Position numbers and translations under genes: made by a program. The notes beneath the pieces were generated by a model, which was not told where the DNA came from, made no database searches, and worked only from the letters and a program-made list of their open reading frames with translations. A stretch of 64,000 nucleotides of DNA from Anodontia alba (lineage: Eukaryota > Mollusca > Bivalvia > Lucinida > Lucinidae), in contig OZ024830.1 in NCBI GenBank assembly GCA_964016985.1, positions 14,403,033 through 14,467,032 of the forward strand. Direction: 5' to 3'. Shown one piece after another: positions 48,691-60,872 of this stretch (within the stretch, counting starts at the first letter, position 1; each line of letters begins with the position of its first letter).

Positions 48691-49094
48691 ATAATAGTAA
48701 AGAAACAGAATATCATTTGCTACAATTTTCTTAACATGTTCGCTTCTCTCCTTTTAAGCCTTGGTCACATGCGCAAAGATTCTTTGCCACATAAGATATG
48801 ACAGAGAGCCGCGTTAACAAATATGTGCAGATATATTTGGGGCATATTAAAGCAAAGATTCACATCAGCCTGCAAAGTTGCACCTTCTTACCTGGACTGA
48901 TAGCTGTGTGGATCTGCAGGCAGATCTGGGCCACTGAACTACAATTTCACATTGCTGGAGTTATTTTTCAAAATGTCCTCCTCCCCATTTGCCCTCTCAC
49001 CCTTTGCTCGCTTCTTCAAAGTGATGCGAGATACTATACTAAATATTGAAATACATAAATTGCTCCCCCGTCCCCCTCCCCCTCCACATCCCCT

Positions 49095-49095
<1 letters not shown>

Positions 49096-49151
<56 letters not shown>
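49096..49151. repeat. (AC)n microsatellite
   Basis: About 27 AC units. Confidence 0.95.
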
Positions 49152-49153
<2 letters not shown>

Positions 49154-49199
49154 TTTTCTCAGCTAAACTTAATTATCAATGCTTTTATTCCTATCGAAT

Positions 49200-49285
49200 T
49201 TGGCTACCTGATCATGTACCTGAGCGACAGTGTATTCCTGATCAGACGCCACACTGTTTTCTCTGGCCTGTCTGTACCAATACTT
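49200..49285. repeat. truncated GATCAGA hairpin MITE copy
   Basis: CCTGATCAGACGCCACACTG and the tail GGCCTGTCTGTACCAATAC. Confidence 0.55.
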
Positions 49286-49444
49286 AGGTTTGTTATCAGA
49301 GATTTTATTCTGCATGAAATCAATGTCATTGAGATGTTTTAATATACAGCAAGTGGCCTTAAATAAGTTTCTCTAAAAAGTCATAAAAACTATAGTGTCC
49401 TTATCTTGAAGGAAATTTTCGTTCATATAATAATCCTATATAAT

Positions 49445-49545
49445 AATCATAAATACTGGGACAGACAGGCCTGAGAAACCAATACAGACCCAGATCAGAT
49501 GTCATAGAATGCGACGTCAGATCAGGGTATACACTGTTTGCCACC
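49445..49545. repeat. GATCAGA hairpin MITE copy with its tail
   Basis: TACTGGGACAGACAGGCCTG (inverted tail) precedes CCCAGATCAGATGTCATAG and GCGACGTCAGATCAGGG, ending ACACTGTTTGCC. Confidence 0.7.
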
Positions 49546-49672
49546 CACCCAATAATTTTCAAGACGCATCATCATGTAAAATGGACCCGTTAAATTTTTA
49601 GGACAAGTATAGTAATGAGTTAAGATATTCCAATGTTTAGGGTAAAGACGGTAAACACTTTGAAAAAAAAAT

Positions 49673-49884
49673 CAGCCAACGCATGACAAATCCTACAAAA
49701 TGGCATGAGCGCCCAGTGAAGACTCGGATCAGCCTGGGCATCGGTCCAGTCTGATCAGAGTCTTCGCTGTCCTACCCATTGAGCGCACTGAAAAGACTCT
49801 GATCAGACTGGGCGGATGCCCAGGTTGATCTGAGTCTTCGCTGGGCGCACATGCCATTTTGTTGGTTTTGTCATGCGCTGGCTC
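49673..49884. mobile_element. 212-bp palindromic MITE
   Basis: CAGCCAACGCATGACAAA at the left opposes TTTTGTCATGCGCTGGCTC at the right. Inner arms ATGGCATGAGCGCCCAGTGA and TCTTCGCTGGGCGCAC also pair, with CTGATCAGAGTCTT near the centre. Confidence 0.8.
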
Positions 49885-51024
49885 AAATGATAACCCATTG
49901 TGGCCCAAGAATGACAATGTTTGGACTGATGGTTACTGAGAAAGTAGCTTAAGCGCACAAGATGAACATAAAATTAACAATGTCAGTGAAGCATAAAAAG
50001 TCGGTCATGGTCACACATTGATGATGAGCTTCAGCTGTTTTCTTCAGCTGCAACTGTGATCCAAGTGCCATGCTCCATTCCTGTAAAGTGTTTTTGAGAA
50101 ACTGATTAAAAGTACAAGGTAAACAGTCATTTAACAGCCCAAGAAGCATAACACTTGGTCAAGACCCTATACTGGCAGTGAGTTTCAGCTGCTTTCCCCA
50201 GCTGTAACTGTGGTCCAAGTATGAAGACCCTATGCCGAATGGTTACTGAGGAATATACCTAAATGCACATAGTAACCACCGTGTCCGCGCTAATGCACAT
50301 ATCGATGAGAGTGGTATAAGCACCACAGTGTTTCTGAATGCATACACCGAGGATAAGTTACAAGTATCCGATTGCTTCTTAACGAACACATTGATTACGG
50401 TTACATAAAAACATATTATCTTGAAAAGTCATAATTCTGACTTTGTTTTAAGAATGGCATACAGTTTTATTTGCTTCGGCATAGAGTAGACAAAACGAAA
50501 ACTTTAATTCACCTTAATTCTTAACCGCAAACTCATAAATCGTAGTTTTAAATAGTAGCCAGCAATTTATGTGAGAGATGGTACACGAAAATCAGGAATT
50601 ATCCAAAAATTAATATCTGTTCATTTAAAAATAAATGCTAAACTTCAGAACGTCAATTTATTGGTCGCAATGCTTTTATACATGACGGAGAATTGACTCG
50701 AGCGTGAGACAGCCTATCTTCAATAATTCATGCCAGCAAAACAATGTCTTGACAATGACTTCATTACGTCATGGCGAAACGGCCTTATTTCATCACAGCT
50801 TTCGCTGATGTCGCTAAAAGAAACTTTGGATAGTCCAAAATATACTCAACAAAATAATTTAAGGGCCACATTGTGCAAATTTCCATCTATACAAACTTTG
50901 GCTGAGTGTATGGGCAAAACCACAGAATATATCAAAATATCGTTGAATGTTTCGTTAAAGGGAAGCCCTAAAGGAGTGTTTCCAACAAAAAGTTTTTAAA
51001 ATCAAAATTTTCATTGTAATATTC

Positions 51025-51057
<33 letters not shown>

Positions 51058-52115
51058 ACTACTTTTTACCCATAAATTAAAAACTGACATTTTCAGGTCA
51101 AAAGTGATGTCTGGGCTCCCAAATGTGAAAAAAAATCAGAGAAAGATTTATTTGTTATCAAGAAACGCACATTTTGCTAGAGTTACTCTCTACAGATTAT
51201 TCGTTGTCTATGGGGAACTGTCGATGCATTTTTAACCTCTCAAAGGGTTGGCCTCTTTTTCTGGCCATTTCTGTGTGTCTTTTACTCGAAAGAAGATTGA
51301 GTTTGCATAATTTTGTTGTGACAGAGTATTGTTTTCATTAAACAAAGAAATTTTTGGTGTTGTGGAAAAAGTTCAATTTTGGGGTAAAAAATCAGTTTTT
51401 TTTTTTTGTTTTTGTTTTTAAAATTCCCGTTTTTCTTAGAATCTGTTGGTCTGGCATTGTTGGTGCCATTGACACTTTTGTAGCTGAACATGTTGCGAAC
51501 ATGTTGAGCTGATTGAAATAGGGCTGAGACTTTCAGTTTTGCCCAAGAAACAATTTTAAAACTTGGGGGTCGCATTTTAGTGATAATCAAAGGAAAAATA
51601 AAAATGGTGGCTCTTAAATCATTTTGTTGAGTATAAGTCAGTGGACAACATACACCTTGACGAGAGTGTATGAATGCTCAGCTTGGTCTGTGCCTTTGCT
51701 GTCCCTTTGCTGTTTGCATATGTTCCTAGAACAATTTTCGCATGATGCGAATAAAAATTTATTTTCATATCTCCAGATATACGCAAGACTTCGCATTATG
51801 CGCTAATGAGGCTTCAGGAAAATTTATGGTAAATACTGTTATCAACCTGCGCATCTACGCAGTCTGAGCATGACCTCCATTGTCTCCTTCAAGAATACAC
51901 GAATACTGTAGAATATATCAACATACAGCAAAGGGACTCTATAAACCTGCACGGGCGCGGTACAGAGGCGGATACGCAGGCTAAGCCTTGTCCTTCTATT
52001 GGCATATGCTCACAGACAAGTTTCTGTCATGTATTACATTACTTCACTGCACTAAGCTTAAAAGGTGTTGCTTCATAAGATCAGACAAGGGTTTGTTTCT
52101 TTTTAAATATATTTA
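49885..52115. other. no supported gene
   Basis: Has a diverged direct repeat (TTCAGCTG-type phrases near 50030 and 50185), poly-A at 51030-51055, and TGTCTCCTTCAAGAATACAC-type stretches at 51840-51960 of unknown nature. Confidence 0.35.
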
Positions 52116-52116
52116 A

Positions 52117-52225
52117 AGTTATTTTTTTTTTTTTTTTTTATTTTTTATTTTTTTTTTTTGTTGTTGTTGTTGTTTTTTGTTTTTGTTTTGTTTGTTTTTT
52201 GTTTGTTTGTTGTTGTTGTTTTCTG
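52117..52225. repeat. poly-T / GTT-rich low-complexity tract
   Basis: T-runs merging into TTGTTGTTG and TTTGTTTG repeats. Confidence 0.9.
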
Positions 52226-52327
52226 ATTCCTTCTTCCTTAACGCTGTATGTAAATATGAAACAAAGTTTATTGTTGAAACCATTTGCTTACTGAATACTA
52301 CCAGTTTGAATTACGGTTATAGTTAGG

Positions 52328-52405
52328 CTGTGAACAGCGAGGCTCCTGACCAGTCTGCGCGGACCTCTTGACTGGTCAGGACCTTCTCTGGCTCGCGGCT
52401 ACGTT
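52328..52405. repeat. hairpin CAGCGAGGCTCCTGACCAGT
   Basis: Opposed by ACTGGTCAGGACCTTCTCTG-type sequence with a CTGCGCGGACCTCTTG centre. Confidence 0.6.
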
Positions 52406-52857
52406 AAGGCATACTGCCATTGTCTCAGTATACAGTATATACCGGAAATAAATGCAGCTAAGGTGAATGGACACGCCTGGTACTTTGTCCGCATTTAATA
52501 AGGAAACAACTTTCGTTACTTTCTATTTGCTTTTCTGCACACCAAGCCCCTACAGAAAAAGGGTTTACTAATTTGGGAGCAAATTATTTCCTATTAGAGA
52601 ACATCCGTGTTTGGAAGGGGCGGTATCAATTTTGACAGAGTTGCCTGCCTGAAAGTGTATTCATTCACCTTAGTATAGGGAAAACAATTTTCCCTAACTG
52701 GGTTATGTACGGAGGAATAGGTCCATTAGCTTTATCGCGATGATTAAACCAGCAAACAGACTACAAGCATTTTTGTTACGTATTTGTTTTAGGAAACAAT
52801 CATAAATATCATTCATAAATGTTGACAATACCAGTGGATGCAGAAAATGGGATTTAG

Positions 52858-52860
<3 letters not shown>

Positions 52861-52902
<42 letters not shown>
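52861..52902. repeat. (GT)n microsatellite
   Basis: About 21 units. Confidence 0.95.
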
Positions 52903-52904
<2 letters not shown>

Positions 52905-53460
52905 CTTCAAAACCTAAACTTCCTGATTATCACTTCTGCCTCCTAAATTTAGCAACATCCACACCGTTGCTATGCTACATGTATATGTTTGGCAATATAG
53001 TGAAATGATTATGCCAGTAAGCTTGTCTTAATTCTGGGGAACTAGAAAATGCTCATGAAAACAGTTTGTTAAAACAGAGATGAATAAGGTGACACATTTA
53101 CCATATCCTCTTGTACAAATCAGTATTTAGTGAAAGTGAGAACAAAAGTTCTGCAAGATAACTCCTTGCGGTACATTGTAATACGTGTAACATTTTTTTT
53201 TCCTGCTCTGCTTTGTCTGTTTAGTCAGGACTTTTTAAGGAAATACTATTTTGAACACTTTATTACATATAAAACATATACATACAAAAAAGTTGACAAT
53301 CAAATACAAATTATCATAAGCATAGTTATCACATTCATCAGTCCCCGACTATACGGACAGTCCACACTCGCCGGAGACTGACTCAAGACCTTATGATTAA
53401 TATAATATTATTTTTTAAATAAGTGCTGACTCTATAATTTTGTTAATATGTGTGCAACAC

Positions 53461-53745
53461 ACAGCGCGTCCGACTGGAGACCCGGAAGTCGCGGGTTCCA
53501 CCCCCGCCAAGGTCAGCAATATTCTTTCGTGGAGATTGATCATGAAATATTTTCTACGGTCATTCTCTCCCTTCCGCTGATTCAAGAAGGGCAGTTGTCA
53601 GTTTCTGGAGAAAGAATGTGCACAATACTGGTTAACCGCTTAGAGGCTAAGCCTGCCCAGTAAAAGTGTGGTTAGGTAAACTGATCGCGCTCGACATGAC
53701 CCCATTGGGTTGACTGGGCCGTAAAAGCTCAGTACAAACAAAATC
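53461..53745 (+). mobile_element. SINE, same family, truncated in the tRNA-like head
   Basis: Starts at GCGCGTCCGACTGGAGACC, keeps the B-box GGGTTCCACCC, and runs through the shared body to GGCCGTAAAAGCTCAGTAC. Confidence 0.85.
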
Positions 53746-54894
53746 TGTACATGTATATAATTCAAAGACATTAGGAGCTAATTGTATTATAGAATTTGTA
53801 AACGATCTAACTTCTGCCATGTTTCTATAACATATTCGAAATATTTCTTTTGGATAGAGATAATTTTATTTTCTTCTAAATTTGTATGTATCCAAATCTG
53901 TAAAAAATTTCATCTAATATGATATTCTGTTTTTTTTTTTGTTTTTTTTTACAAAGGTTTCTAATTGGTTCCTTTTAGTTTTGAAACAAGGACATGAACT
54001 AAAGATGTAACCATTTTAGAAGTTATTGAGTTCTCTCCCTGTAAAGAAAGCAGTTTCATGATCGCCAAACGAACATAGCTCTTGTACAGAACTAATTTAA
54101 AAAATATATATATATATATATATATTAAGAATATAATGTCCTCTGACTTTTCTCAAAATTAAAGCTCGGCGTCATCAGAAAGTGTTATTACTTTGAAATA
54201 TAGAAAATTGAATAAACTATAAGTCAGCTTTACTTATTTGTTACTATAATTACTTCGACGAAACAGTATGCTCTGCATTTTAAGGGAGGTAATTATGATA
54301 CATATACTTGATAAAATTCAGACCTATTGTCTGTTTAGTTTAACAAACAGTGTATATTTTTTAATTGGAAAACATTAATGACGTCTTGAATTACGCAGGT
54401 CTGTTCCGCTTCTACGCTATATTCATAAGCTGTGACATGGCTCCCTAGACTAGCCACAAAGTTCTTCTAGAACTTTTTTTTTCTTAAAAAAAACAACAAC
54501 AAAAAAAAAACTGGGCTATTCGCCTTGAACAACTACCAGGTATACCCAGTGAAGAAATGCGTTATGCGGCTTCATATTTCACATATCGCCTACTACAAAT
54601 CTTATGCAAATGCTATGATATAAATCTAGGCTAGTAGATGGATAGGCCTACTCCCAAATAAAAATTGTCTACTTTCCTTCCCCAGTAACGACTAATATAG
54701 AACTTCTTTCGAGAACTATTTCTTGTCTCGCAAGTTTTCATCAATACAGTATGGGACTAATGTTAATATACGAGACTCTAGTTAAGGTTATCATTTTTTT
54801 TTCTGAATTATAACACCCAAAAAATCTTAGGCTTTTATGTTAAGACAGAAGAAAAAATAGACCTGCATATGACATGTAAGCGTTCGCGCAATTC

Positions 54895-54928
<34 letters not shown>

Positions 54929-55064
54929 GTTCATGAAAAGCGAGGCTGATTGTAGAAACCTCTTTTCCTAGGTAAGCGTAAAAATCAGTTTTCCAAGATA
55001 AGCGCTGTTTTATTTAGTACATTCTATTTAAGCGTAGTTCCCAGTTAATCGCTTGACAAGCGTG
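53746..55064. other. no gene seen
   Basis: AT-rich, with (TA)n at 54103-54125 and poly-A at 54895-54926. No exon recognised. Confidence 0.35.
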
Positions 55065-55066
55065 TA

Positions 55067-56407
55067 CGAGGGATGTTCGAAATGAATTTCTTATTTCTAT
55101 CTGGAGACTTCAAATTTCAAGTTAGTCCAAAAGTGCTCATTTCATGCCCTTGAAGTACTCCCCGTGGCTAGAAATGCAAAGTTTCAGCCGATGTATCCAC
55201 TTCTTGAAGGCGTCACGGTACGCTGATTTGGGCACAGTAATAAGGTACTGATGAATGGCAGATCCAAGTGCCTGTCGGGACTGGTATTTCCGCCCAGCAA
55301 GGAATGCTTTCAATTTCGGAAACAAAAAGAAATCACATGGGGCAAGGTCTGGGGAATACGGGGGGTGAGGCAAAACAGTTACTTTTTCTTTCTTCAAAAA
55401 CGCCGTAACTATTGCGGAGGTATGAGCTGGGGCATTGTCATGTAGAAGACGGACATGTTTAAAACCAGTGGCAGGGCGTCGTTTCTGATAATACTTTTTC
55501 AGTTTCTTCAGTACTACGTCTTTGTAGTATTTTCCGGTGATGCTTTTGCCCTTTTTTCACTGGCACTTTTATTGCGACTCCTTCACCAGGGAAGAAGATT
55601 GCATACAAAACCTTCTTTGTACTCAAAGAACGTTTGGCAATTATTGGGCGTTTGCTGTGTTTAGAGGCCCAGATCTTATTGCTAACCTTTCTGACGGGCT
55701 CAAAATAATGGACCCAGGTTTCATCACCTGTGACGACATTGGCAAACTGCTTTTTGTCATATTTTGGAAACATTTGAAGCAGCTTTTTGGCCACTTTAAC
55801 CCGTTGCCTCTTTTGCTCGTCAGTCAACAGATGTGGCACCCATCTAGCAGAAATCTTTCTGACTTTCAAATGCTTCTTCAAAATAAGGTGAACCATTGAT
55901 AGTGATATGCCTACCTTTCGTGCAATATCACGAACTGTAAATCTGGCATCTCCTTCAATGATTTCCTTTATTTTGGAAACGATTTCTTTACGAGATGCAG
56001 ATTTTGGCCTACCTGATTTCCGTGCATTTTTGATGGACTCTACATCAGACTCAAATTTCTTTTTCCACCGCCGAACTGTGTCATAAGACACACAAGAAGG
56101 TCCAAAAGCAGTACAAATTTCAGTCATCAGCTTATTCAAAGAACAACCAAGTTTTGAGCGAGCTTTGATGTAAGCCCGTATTTCATCTTTTTTGTCGACG
56201 CTTCTACCAACCATTTTTACTGCAGTGGTCAATGACTGCGTGTATTCAAATGGCAAATTTTATGTCTTACACTTAGTCTAACATGTACATTTATACACCA
56301 TTGTGTAGATATTGAATAGCCCTATACAGGTATGTATTGGTTTTTATCGTGCCCCACGTAGATATCGAGCTAGAGGACAATAAGCAATTCATTTCGAACA
56401 TCCCTCG
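55067..56407 (-). mobile_element. mariner transposon, complete 1341-bp element
   Basis: Both ends read CGAGGGATGTTCGAAATGAA inward, and the inverted repeats match at 29 of about 30 positions. TA dinucleotides flank at 55065-55066 and 56408-56409, as expected for mariner. The near-identical ends suggest recent insertion. It contains one transposase gene with a single frameshift. Confidence 0.92.
55137..56214 (-). pseudogene. mariner transposase, DD34D, one frameshift
   Basis: The start is the Met of MVGRSVDKKDEIRAY at 56214; an earlier in-frame Met at 56256 is possible. N-terminal helix-turn-helix segments (VSYDTVRRWKKKFE; RFTVRDIARKVGISLSMVHL) would bind the terminal repeats. The catalytic acids are all present: D in VVTGDETWVHYF, D in LLHDNAPAHT, and D in YSPDLAPCDFFLFPK. 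There are 34 residues between the second and third, the mariner spacing. One extra base in a homopolymer stretch (plus 55548-55560) shifts the frame after VPVKKG. Downstream codons are intact to the stop at 55137. Either a very young pseudogene or an assembly homopolymer error. Confidence 0.9.
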
Positions 56408-56409
56408 TA

Positions 56410-57130
56410 TGTTTACTGTTGGCCTTACCTACGCGGGGAACAGCCTGAAGTATATTTTGTATAACCCGTTCTGTTGGGAATTTCCTGATCTAAAACTATT
56501 TCAGACCCTATTTTTAGGGTATGGCGTAATAGATTGAATGGGACACATCACGAGAAAACCGGGTTTTGCATTGTCTGCGCATGTCATATTCTTCGGAGAT
56601 TGTCAGTATTTGAAAAATGCCACCTAGCGGAAGATAACGCCCGTATTTTGCTTTTTACGAACGACAATACCTATAGTTCCTGTATATAAAATTTCAAGTC
56701 TTGATGTCTGTGTAGCTGAGCACGCCGGTTTTGTGTCAAACCTGGTCCTCGGGGGTGGGGGATAACGCGGGTAATTGTGGTACGGGTGTGCGAGCCAGTA
56801 TTTCGAAACCTACCCCATTCATATACCTGGCTTTGAAACGGACCCATTCATATACTTGGTCGCCCGAAACAGTGACCGTTTCATATACTGCCCTTTGATT
56901 TTTATATCCATTTATTGCTAGTAGTTAGACACATATAGTAGTCATTTTATTGAATACACAGGAATACACCGTCTATCATCACCACCGGAAAAAGAAAACG
57001 ACTCAACTGAAAGTAAAACGTGCGGGTAAGGGAGTGCCTCCTGGAAATTGTATATTTTACTGCTTGTAAGCTTCAGATTAAAAATACAGTAGTGAGAGAT
57101 CAGTAGTGAATATAATCATCTTATGCCGTG
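56410..57130. other. no gene seen
   Basis: A small direct repeat of CCATTCATATAC(C/T)TGG-type phrases near 56815-56880. Otherwise unrecognised. Confidence 0.35.
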
Positions 57131-57462
57131 AGTAGCGATTACTTATATATATATTATATAGAGGATATTTACTCTTTTGCTGTGAATACCATACATATTG
57201 TCATCGAGTGTAATGAAAACATCAGTATTTTCACGAGTGCGAAGCACGAGTGAAAATTTGAATGTTTTCATTACCCGAAATAAAAATTTTTTATGGTATT
57301 CACTGAAAAAGAGTAAATTTTCTTTTTATTTTTTATTTTTATTTTTTTTTTTGTTTATACGCCAATGCGCGTTTCTGACGTCATAAATAACGTCACCAAA
57401 CAAAACATGAACGTCATGGCGTCGACGCTCAGTGCTTAACATGTGAAACGCTGGAGAGACGA

Positions 57463-57469
<7 letters not shown>

Positions 57470-57498
<29 letters not shown>
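57470..57498. repeat. poly-A tract
   Basis: Nearly 30 A. Confidence 0.95.
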
Positions 57499-57500
<2 letters not shown>

Positions 57501-57699
57501 GGCAAATCGAAATAATTTTGATACCAAAATGTTCCTTACATTCTAACTAAGAAAATGCATACCAACACTTGATACTTTAGTTGAGAAACAAAGAAGTTAG
57601 AGGTGTTCAAAAATCTGAAGTGGAGGTAAGATCCACATCTAAAACAATGAAGAAAACCGAAGTCGCCCAAAGCGAGGAGTGAAAATATATAGAGGATAT

Positions 57700-57845
57700 T
57701 CAAATGTTTGGAGTGAATATGACTTTTATTGCATCGAGTGAAGTGAAAAAAATGTATATTTCATGAGTGCCAAAGGCACGAATGAAATATACATTTTTTC
57801 ACTTCACGAGATGAAATAAAAGTCATATTCACGACGAACATTTGA
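57700..57845. repeat. 146-bp near-perfect palindrome in FB3
   Basis: GTGAATATGACTTTTATT opposes AATAAAAGTCATATTCAC, and ATGTATATTTCATGAGTGCC opposes GGCACGAATGAAATATACAT around AAA. Confidence 0.85.
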
Positions 57846-58138
57846 ATTTTCTTTTTATTATATACATCACTTTCGATAGAAGAGCTGCAAATCTTGCGTT
57901 TGCAAGGGAAAGTCTGACACGCAGTTTTGTCCCTTGGCGCCATGACGTTCATATTTTGTTTGGTGACGTTAGATATGACGTCAGAAACGCGCATTGGCGT
58001 GTAAAAATAAAGCAAAAAGAAAATTTACTCTTTGTCAGTGAATACCATAAAAATTTTCATCTCGTGTAATGAAAACATTAATGTAAATAAGAAAAGAGTA
58101 GATCCAGATCTTATATTTTTCACTGCTCAGAGGAGTGA

Positions 58139-58186
58139 AAATATAAGTTTTATATTTTCACTAGTGAAAATATAAAACTTATATTT
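58139..58186. repeat. 48-bp perfect palindrome centred on ACTAGT
   Basis: AAATATAAGTTTTATATTTT then CACTAGTG then its exact mirror. A second, imperfect palindrome with TCATTTCACTAGTGATTGAT follows at 58262-58318. Confidence 0.9.
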
Positions 58187-58344
58187 CACTAGTGAAAATA
58201 TGCATTTTATTTCATTAATAATTCTCTATATTTCATTACTTTGTATATAATAAAAATCGTATCAGTCACTATTGTGAAATGATACGATATCATTTCACTA
58301 GTGATTGATACCACTTTTATTTTCACCAGATATACATTGATTTC

Positions 58345-59490
58345 ACCGCTAACAATAAAATAAATACACACATTTTTATACTTACAGACCGAATATGCGA
58401 TAGCTGATACCGAGAAATAAATAAATTCTGACCTGTTCGTTGCTATTTTTCGATTGTTTATGCATTTCTACCAAAGTTTCTAGTGTAATCAGAATCTAAA
58501 AAGTTAAAAATAATAAGCTCCTGAAGCTATACGTTTAATGGGACTGTTTTGTATAAATGTAAATCATTTGCTATACAGCGAATAGCAGTTGCGTATACAG
58601 CTTGTTGCAAAATAGGCGTGAAACAAAATGTACGGCGAATAGTTCTGTGGTTTACGGATAAAATCGTGTAAAGAGTAACTCGATCGGCGTTCCGTCGTAT
58701 TTCTCCACATCAGTGGTGACCGCACTTCTTTGTATGTATGCTGAAACATGCCTCTTGCCAAATACGGTGTTATATCTTCTCGGACATTCTGCTCATATCT
58801 GAAATCTAATAAGATCATTGCTCCTAGGTAACAAAATGTGAATAACAGTCGCATTTTATTGTAGCTAAAACGATGGATTCAGCTGTTCGAATATCTTGAT
58901 CCAATGTTGTCAGGAATTATCAACCTATATTTTCGAAATAAAATATATTCAAACAATTTTTTCATCAATTCTTCATCACAAATTAACACTAGTAATGTTG
59001 CTTAGTAACTAATGACTCAGGTATATGTATAATTTAAAATCAATATTTTGAAGAAGAAGCTTTATTTTGAGATAAGAAGTAGCATGCGCTTTTCGCAAAT
59101 GCATGTATATTGTATATTTCTATCGGTATTTTAAAAGAGGTACAAAGGAACACTTATGGTGTTACTCTATTTACTCAGAATATGTAAAAAACAATGTTCA
59201 GAAGATTCCTGTTGAGAACTACTGTCCGCGCCTCTATCATCTGCATGTGGTTTCTTTGGAGTTGTAGGCCAAATAATCAATTTTGCTATCAGTTAAATTA
59301 CACTAAAAAAAACCTTTCCCTATTATATATGTGAAATGGGCCTCTTACCACTTATCTACACTCCTATTATGATTAGAAAATCGAGATGGGGATTTTATTT
59401 TGCATAGTTAATGTTACTTTGGCGCAAGCTGCATGCGGCGTTGTTTACCTGCACGTCGTTGTCATTATTGATATCCGGGAAACGAGACGT
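58345..59490. other. no supported gene
   Basis: Unique AT-rich sequence. A 96-codon open frame at 58564-58854 (minus) has a hydrophobic start but no recognised family. Confidence 0.3.
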
Positions 59491-59492
59491 CA

Positions 59493-59742
59493 TATCGATG
59501 GTTGAGCGCAAGACTATGGTAACTCAAACATATTTTTGAAACCCTTGTTTAGGGGCAACTTGGAGCCCTTTGTAAACAATGCAAATTTAGGTGCCATTGC
59601 TCATACGAGCAATGGCACCTAAATTTTCATTGTTTACAGAAAGAAATGTTGTAATCTTCATAATGCCTTCATGGTGAGGAGATTAGGTTTGGGGAAAAAC
59701 AACCATTTGACTTACGCTAGTCTTGCGCTCAACCCTCGATAT
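59493..59742. mobile_element. 250-bp MITE with 24-bp inverted ends and a central hairpin
   Basis: The two ends are TATCGATGGTTGAGCGCAAG and CTTGCGCTCAACCCTCGATA. The centre (59571-59638) is a hairpin with TGTAAACAATG/CATTGTTTACA and GGTGCCATTGCTC/GAGCAATGGCACC stems. Confidence 0.8.
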
Positions 59743-60828
59743 AATACATGGAATCAACAAAGCAAAGAAGCAGTCAAGTTCGCGTATCCTGCAACACTGC
59801 AGTATTTTCCGCCGCAGAAAGATTTAGAACTTATATGGAAAATTGCAAGGCAAATGTTCAAGTGCGTTCTACTAGTAGTGTTTCATTCATTTCGGCAAAC
59901 TCTTCGAAAAACCACATGCAGAATGTGGTGGCACGGGGAGTAGTTTTCAGGTTTGTTTTTTGGAAATTGTAACTCGTATAATGGTACATTATTGCAGAGA
60001 AAAAAAAAGCGCATACAGATGCTATTACTGCAAAGAAAAACCGATCTAAAGACTCGCCGATCCATGAAATATGAAGGAAAACATGTCTGATAGTCATAAA
60101 CGAAAATTTTGAAAATCAACACGTACACGACAATAGATAAAACATGCAACGATCAGGAACCGATACAATCAGATCATAAATCACCAAAGGGAAAGAGGTC
60201 AAAAGTTTAAAACACGTAGTGACGCCAATAAACAAATGACAGTAAAGGGAATCAGCAGCTCTTTCTCAAAAAGGTGTTGACTCTTGAATCAGAACGTAAC
60301 TGAATAGTAGTAACTAACATAATAGGAAAATTAAAATGATAACATGGACGAACAAATGTAGAAATTTAAAGCAACCACTGTGACAAAAAACGTACCGTCT
60401 TGGAATAGTCAGTAATATTTTTGGTGGGCTTAAATTGATTTAAAGTGATTCGGACCTTCACCCACACTTTCATTGTGGTTTAAACATCTTTTTTTCGGTT
60501 TGCACTGAGGTTTTCTAACTTATCATTAAATCAACACGTGTAGCAAACGGTTTGAGGATCTAACAAACAAATCACAGCAAAAAGCCATGAAGACTCAAGG
60601 ATGAGAACTCATGCATCTGAAGCAACAGAAAACCGCCAGCTGAAGACCGTTGGACCAAGAGACAGACATAGATTTACACTGCACTAGGCTATGGATGGCG
60701 ACATGAAATTATGTATGCGGGCTAGAAAACAGACGATCATAGTTGATTTTTTTTTTACATAGCTCTGATAACGTCTATAATGTTTTTTATCGTTGAGTAT
60801 TGCGATAATTTATATAATTACATCCTTT

Positions 60829-60872
<44 letters not shown>

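Larger units (their letters stand above)
57190..58075. mobile_element. foldback element FB3 with embedded palindromes
   Basis: The left arm (about 57190-57425) and right arm (about 57940-58075) are inverted: CGCCAATGCGCGTTTCTGAC at 57360 opposes the 57980 GTCAGAAACGCGCATTGGCG, and TGGTATTCACTG opposes CAGTGAATACCA. Palindromes lie within the left arm (57215-57275) and in the middle (57700-57845). No coding. Confidence 0.7.

Noticed and set aside
50730..50999. 89-codon plus-strand frame
   Set aside because: No recognised family; flanked by poly-A and AT-rich repeats, with no splice or polyadenylation evidence.
58564..58854. 96-codon minus-strand frame with a signal-peptide-like start
   Set aside because: No recognised domain, no splice support, and length expected by chance in this much sequence; left unannotated as a gene.
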